DNA from: JBDGYW01 sp964518955
Lineage (GTDB): Bacteria > Gemmatimonadota > Gemmatimonadetes > Gemmatimonadales > GWC2-71-9
NCBI GenBank assembly: GCA_964518955.1
Contig: CAZFHS010000023.1
Location: forward strand, 30,244 to 94,243
Length of the DNA: 64,000 bases
Direction of reading: 5' to 3'
Shown here: positions 63,288 through 64,000 of the stretch, piece by piece
Numbering within the stretch: position 1 is the first letter of the stretch
Layout of the letters: every line of letters starts with the position of its first letter
Made by a program: the position numbers and the translations under genes
The notes under the pieces: generated by a model
The model's input: only the letters and a program-made list of their open reading frames with translations
Told to the model about the DNA's origin: nothing
Database searches by the model: none

Positions 63288-63977
63288 ATGACAGAGCGAA
63301 AGAGTCCTCGCATTTGCCGTTTGTTGGGATGTGTATGTGTCTCCATTCTGGTGGTCACTACCTCCACACATGCGCAGGTCATCACTCGCGGACAGCTCAT
63401 TGAAAGCGCCGTCGACGCGCTGGACAACTTTGAAGATGACCGTGCGCGTGAACTGTTCGTAGCGGCGGTCAATCCAGTTGGGGAACCTCCCGACAGCATT
63501 TGGGCGATTGGTATTCAACACTTAACCCAGATGTACCTTGCTGTCGGCAATGCAGATCTGGCCGACACATGGACGCGCTGGGCAGTTCGCCTCGTTCCCG
63601 ATATGCAAGCCGATGAGGTCAATTTCCCGCCGCAGGTGATCAACAGGTACCGTGCGGCGGTTAGTCTGGTGGGTGCGGGCACTCCAGGTGATGACCTAAC
63701 CGAGACGAACTGGATATGGCCATCGCTTGGCAGTCGTGAGACAACAGGTGCGTTTCGCATCAGTCCGTCAACGCTGGACGGGCCAATCACTGCGAACATC
63801 TCAGGACGTGGGGTCGTGATGTCTGGGGAGGACCTGGAGTTGCCGCCAGGTACCTATTCGATGCAGGTCACAGCGGACGGATACAACTCAATCGACATTA
63901 CGCGAGAGGTTCTTCCAGGTGTTACCTCAGTTCTGACATTCAACCTTGAGTTCACTCTAAAAAGTAGCTATCGGTGA
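63288..63977 (+). CDS. Secreted protein with PEGA-like C-terminal domain
   Basis: 229 residues. Signal peptide (VCVSILVVTTSTHAQ). Residues 35-115 form helical TPR-like pairs (SAVDALDNFEDDRARELF, IQHLTQMYLAVGNADLADTW). The C-terminal 70 residues are PEGA-like (LELPPGTYSMQVTADGYNS). It follows the zinc-ribbon kinase by 29 bases and probably belongs to the same unit, perhaps interacting with the kinase's external PEGA repeats. No known function. Confidence 0.75.
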   Translation: MTERKSPRICRLLGCVCVSILVVTTSTHAQVITRGQLIESAVDALDNFEDDRARELFVAAVNPVGEPPDSIWAIGIQHLTQMYLAVGNADLADTWTRWAVRLVPDMQADEVNFPPQVINRYRAAVSLVGAGTPGDDLTETNWIWPSLGSRETTGAFRISPSTLDGPITANISGRGVVMSGEDLELPPGTYSMQVTADGYNSIDITREVLPGVTSVLTFNLEFTLKSSYR

Positions 63978-64000
63978 TTTTCTGAGAGAGTGGTATTTTG

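Noticed and set aside
1..64000. tRNA or rRNA genes, CRISPR arrays, insertion sequences, prophage or integrase genes
   Set aside because: No cloverleaf-like segment, regular repeat-spacer pattern, transposase, integrase or phage structural gene was recognised in reading the window.

Overview
The window is about 56% GC (by eye), densely coded, and holds roughly 47 protein genes; I found no rRNA, tRNA, CRISPR array, insertion sequence or phage gene. The gene repertoire suggests a Gram-negative bacterium of Gemmatimonadota type, probably aquatic or sediment-dwelling. It has three eukaryote-like Ser/Thr kinases (two with N-terminal zinc ribbons and PEGA domains), a secreted VPS10/sortilin-like beta-propeller, and many secreted hydrolases (M14, class C serine hydrolases, two gamma-glutamyltransferases, a metacaspase). 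It also has OmpA and BamA-like outer membrane proteins and Tat-exported enzymes. The phylum assignment is inference from this repertoire, not from a marker gene.

Layout. 1-5345 (minus): five overlapping or nearly overlapping genes for 2-oxoacid:ferredoxin oxidoreductases (gamma-alpha fused KorA, KorB, an unknown protein, an RnfB-like Fe-S protein, and a PFOR-type protein cut by the window edge), preceded by a long imperfect hairpin. 5731-18050: mostly plus-strand metabolic and secreted genes (Tat aminotransferase-fold enzyme, glucose-6-phosphate isomerase, radical SAM protein, VPS10-like protein, DUF3574 lipoprotein, metallo-beta-lactamase, HAD and PNPOx-like proteins), with an M14 carboxypeptidase on the other strand. 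18066-24565 (minus): a compact run of kinase, radical SAM, TPR protein and methyltransferase. 24736-36242: secreted and membrane proteins, including a tricorn/PD40 propeller fused to gamma-glutamyltransferase and a kinase-TPR protein.

36258-40958 (minus): an M20 amidohydrolase followed by a 1136-residue fusion of a molybdopterin oxidoreductase with a complete NifS/IscS-type cysteine desulfurase. 41127-42841: a DUF3311/SSS sodium symporter pair. 42884-45715 (minus): an ECF sigma factor, putative anti-sigma factor, YbjQ protein and exported alpha/beta hydrolase, all coupled by ATGA overlaps. 46039-52509: a secreted metacaspase with an apparent frameshift after its signal peptide, small proteins and terminators, an OmpA lipoprotein and a beta-barrel protein. 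52558-55679: a gamma-glutamyltransferase and a serine hydrolase.

55746-60582 (minus) is the most notable locus: two tandem Tat-exported reductive dehalogenases, each with its own RdhB-like anchor, an RdhC-like FMN/4Fe-4S membrane protein and a 39-residue membrane peptide. Together they look like a membrane-bound organohalide-reducing or related corrinoid electron-transfer module. The right end (60734-63977) carries a VOC protein, the second zinc-ribbon kinase and a PEGA-like secreted protein. A plausible physiological link is that the oxidoreductase operon supplies low-potential ferredoxin, but nothing in the sequence shows that these electrons reach the dehalogenases.
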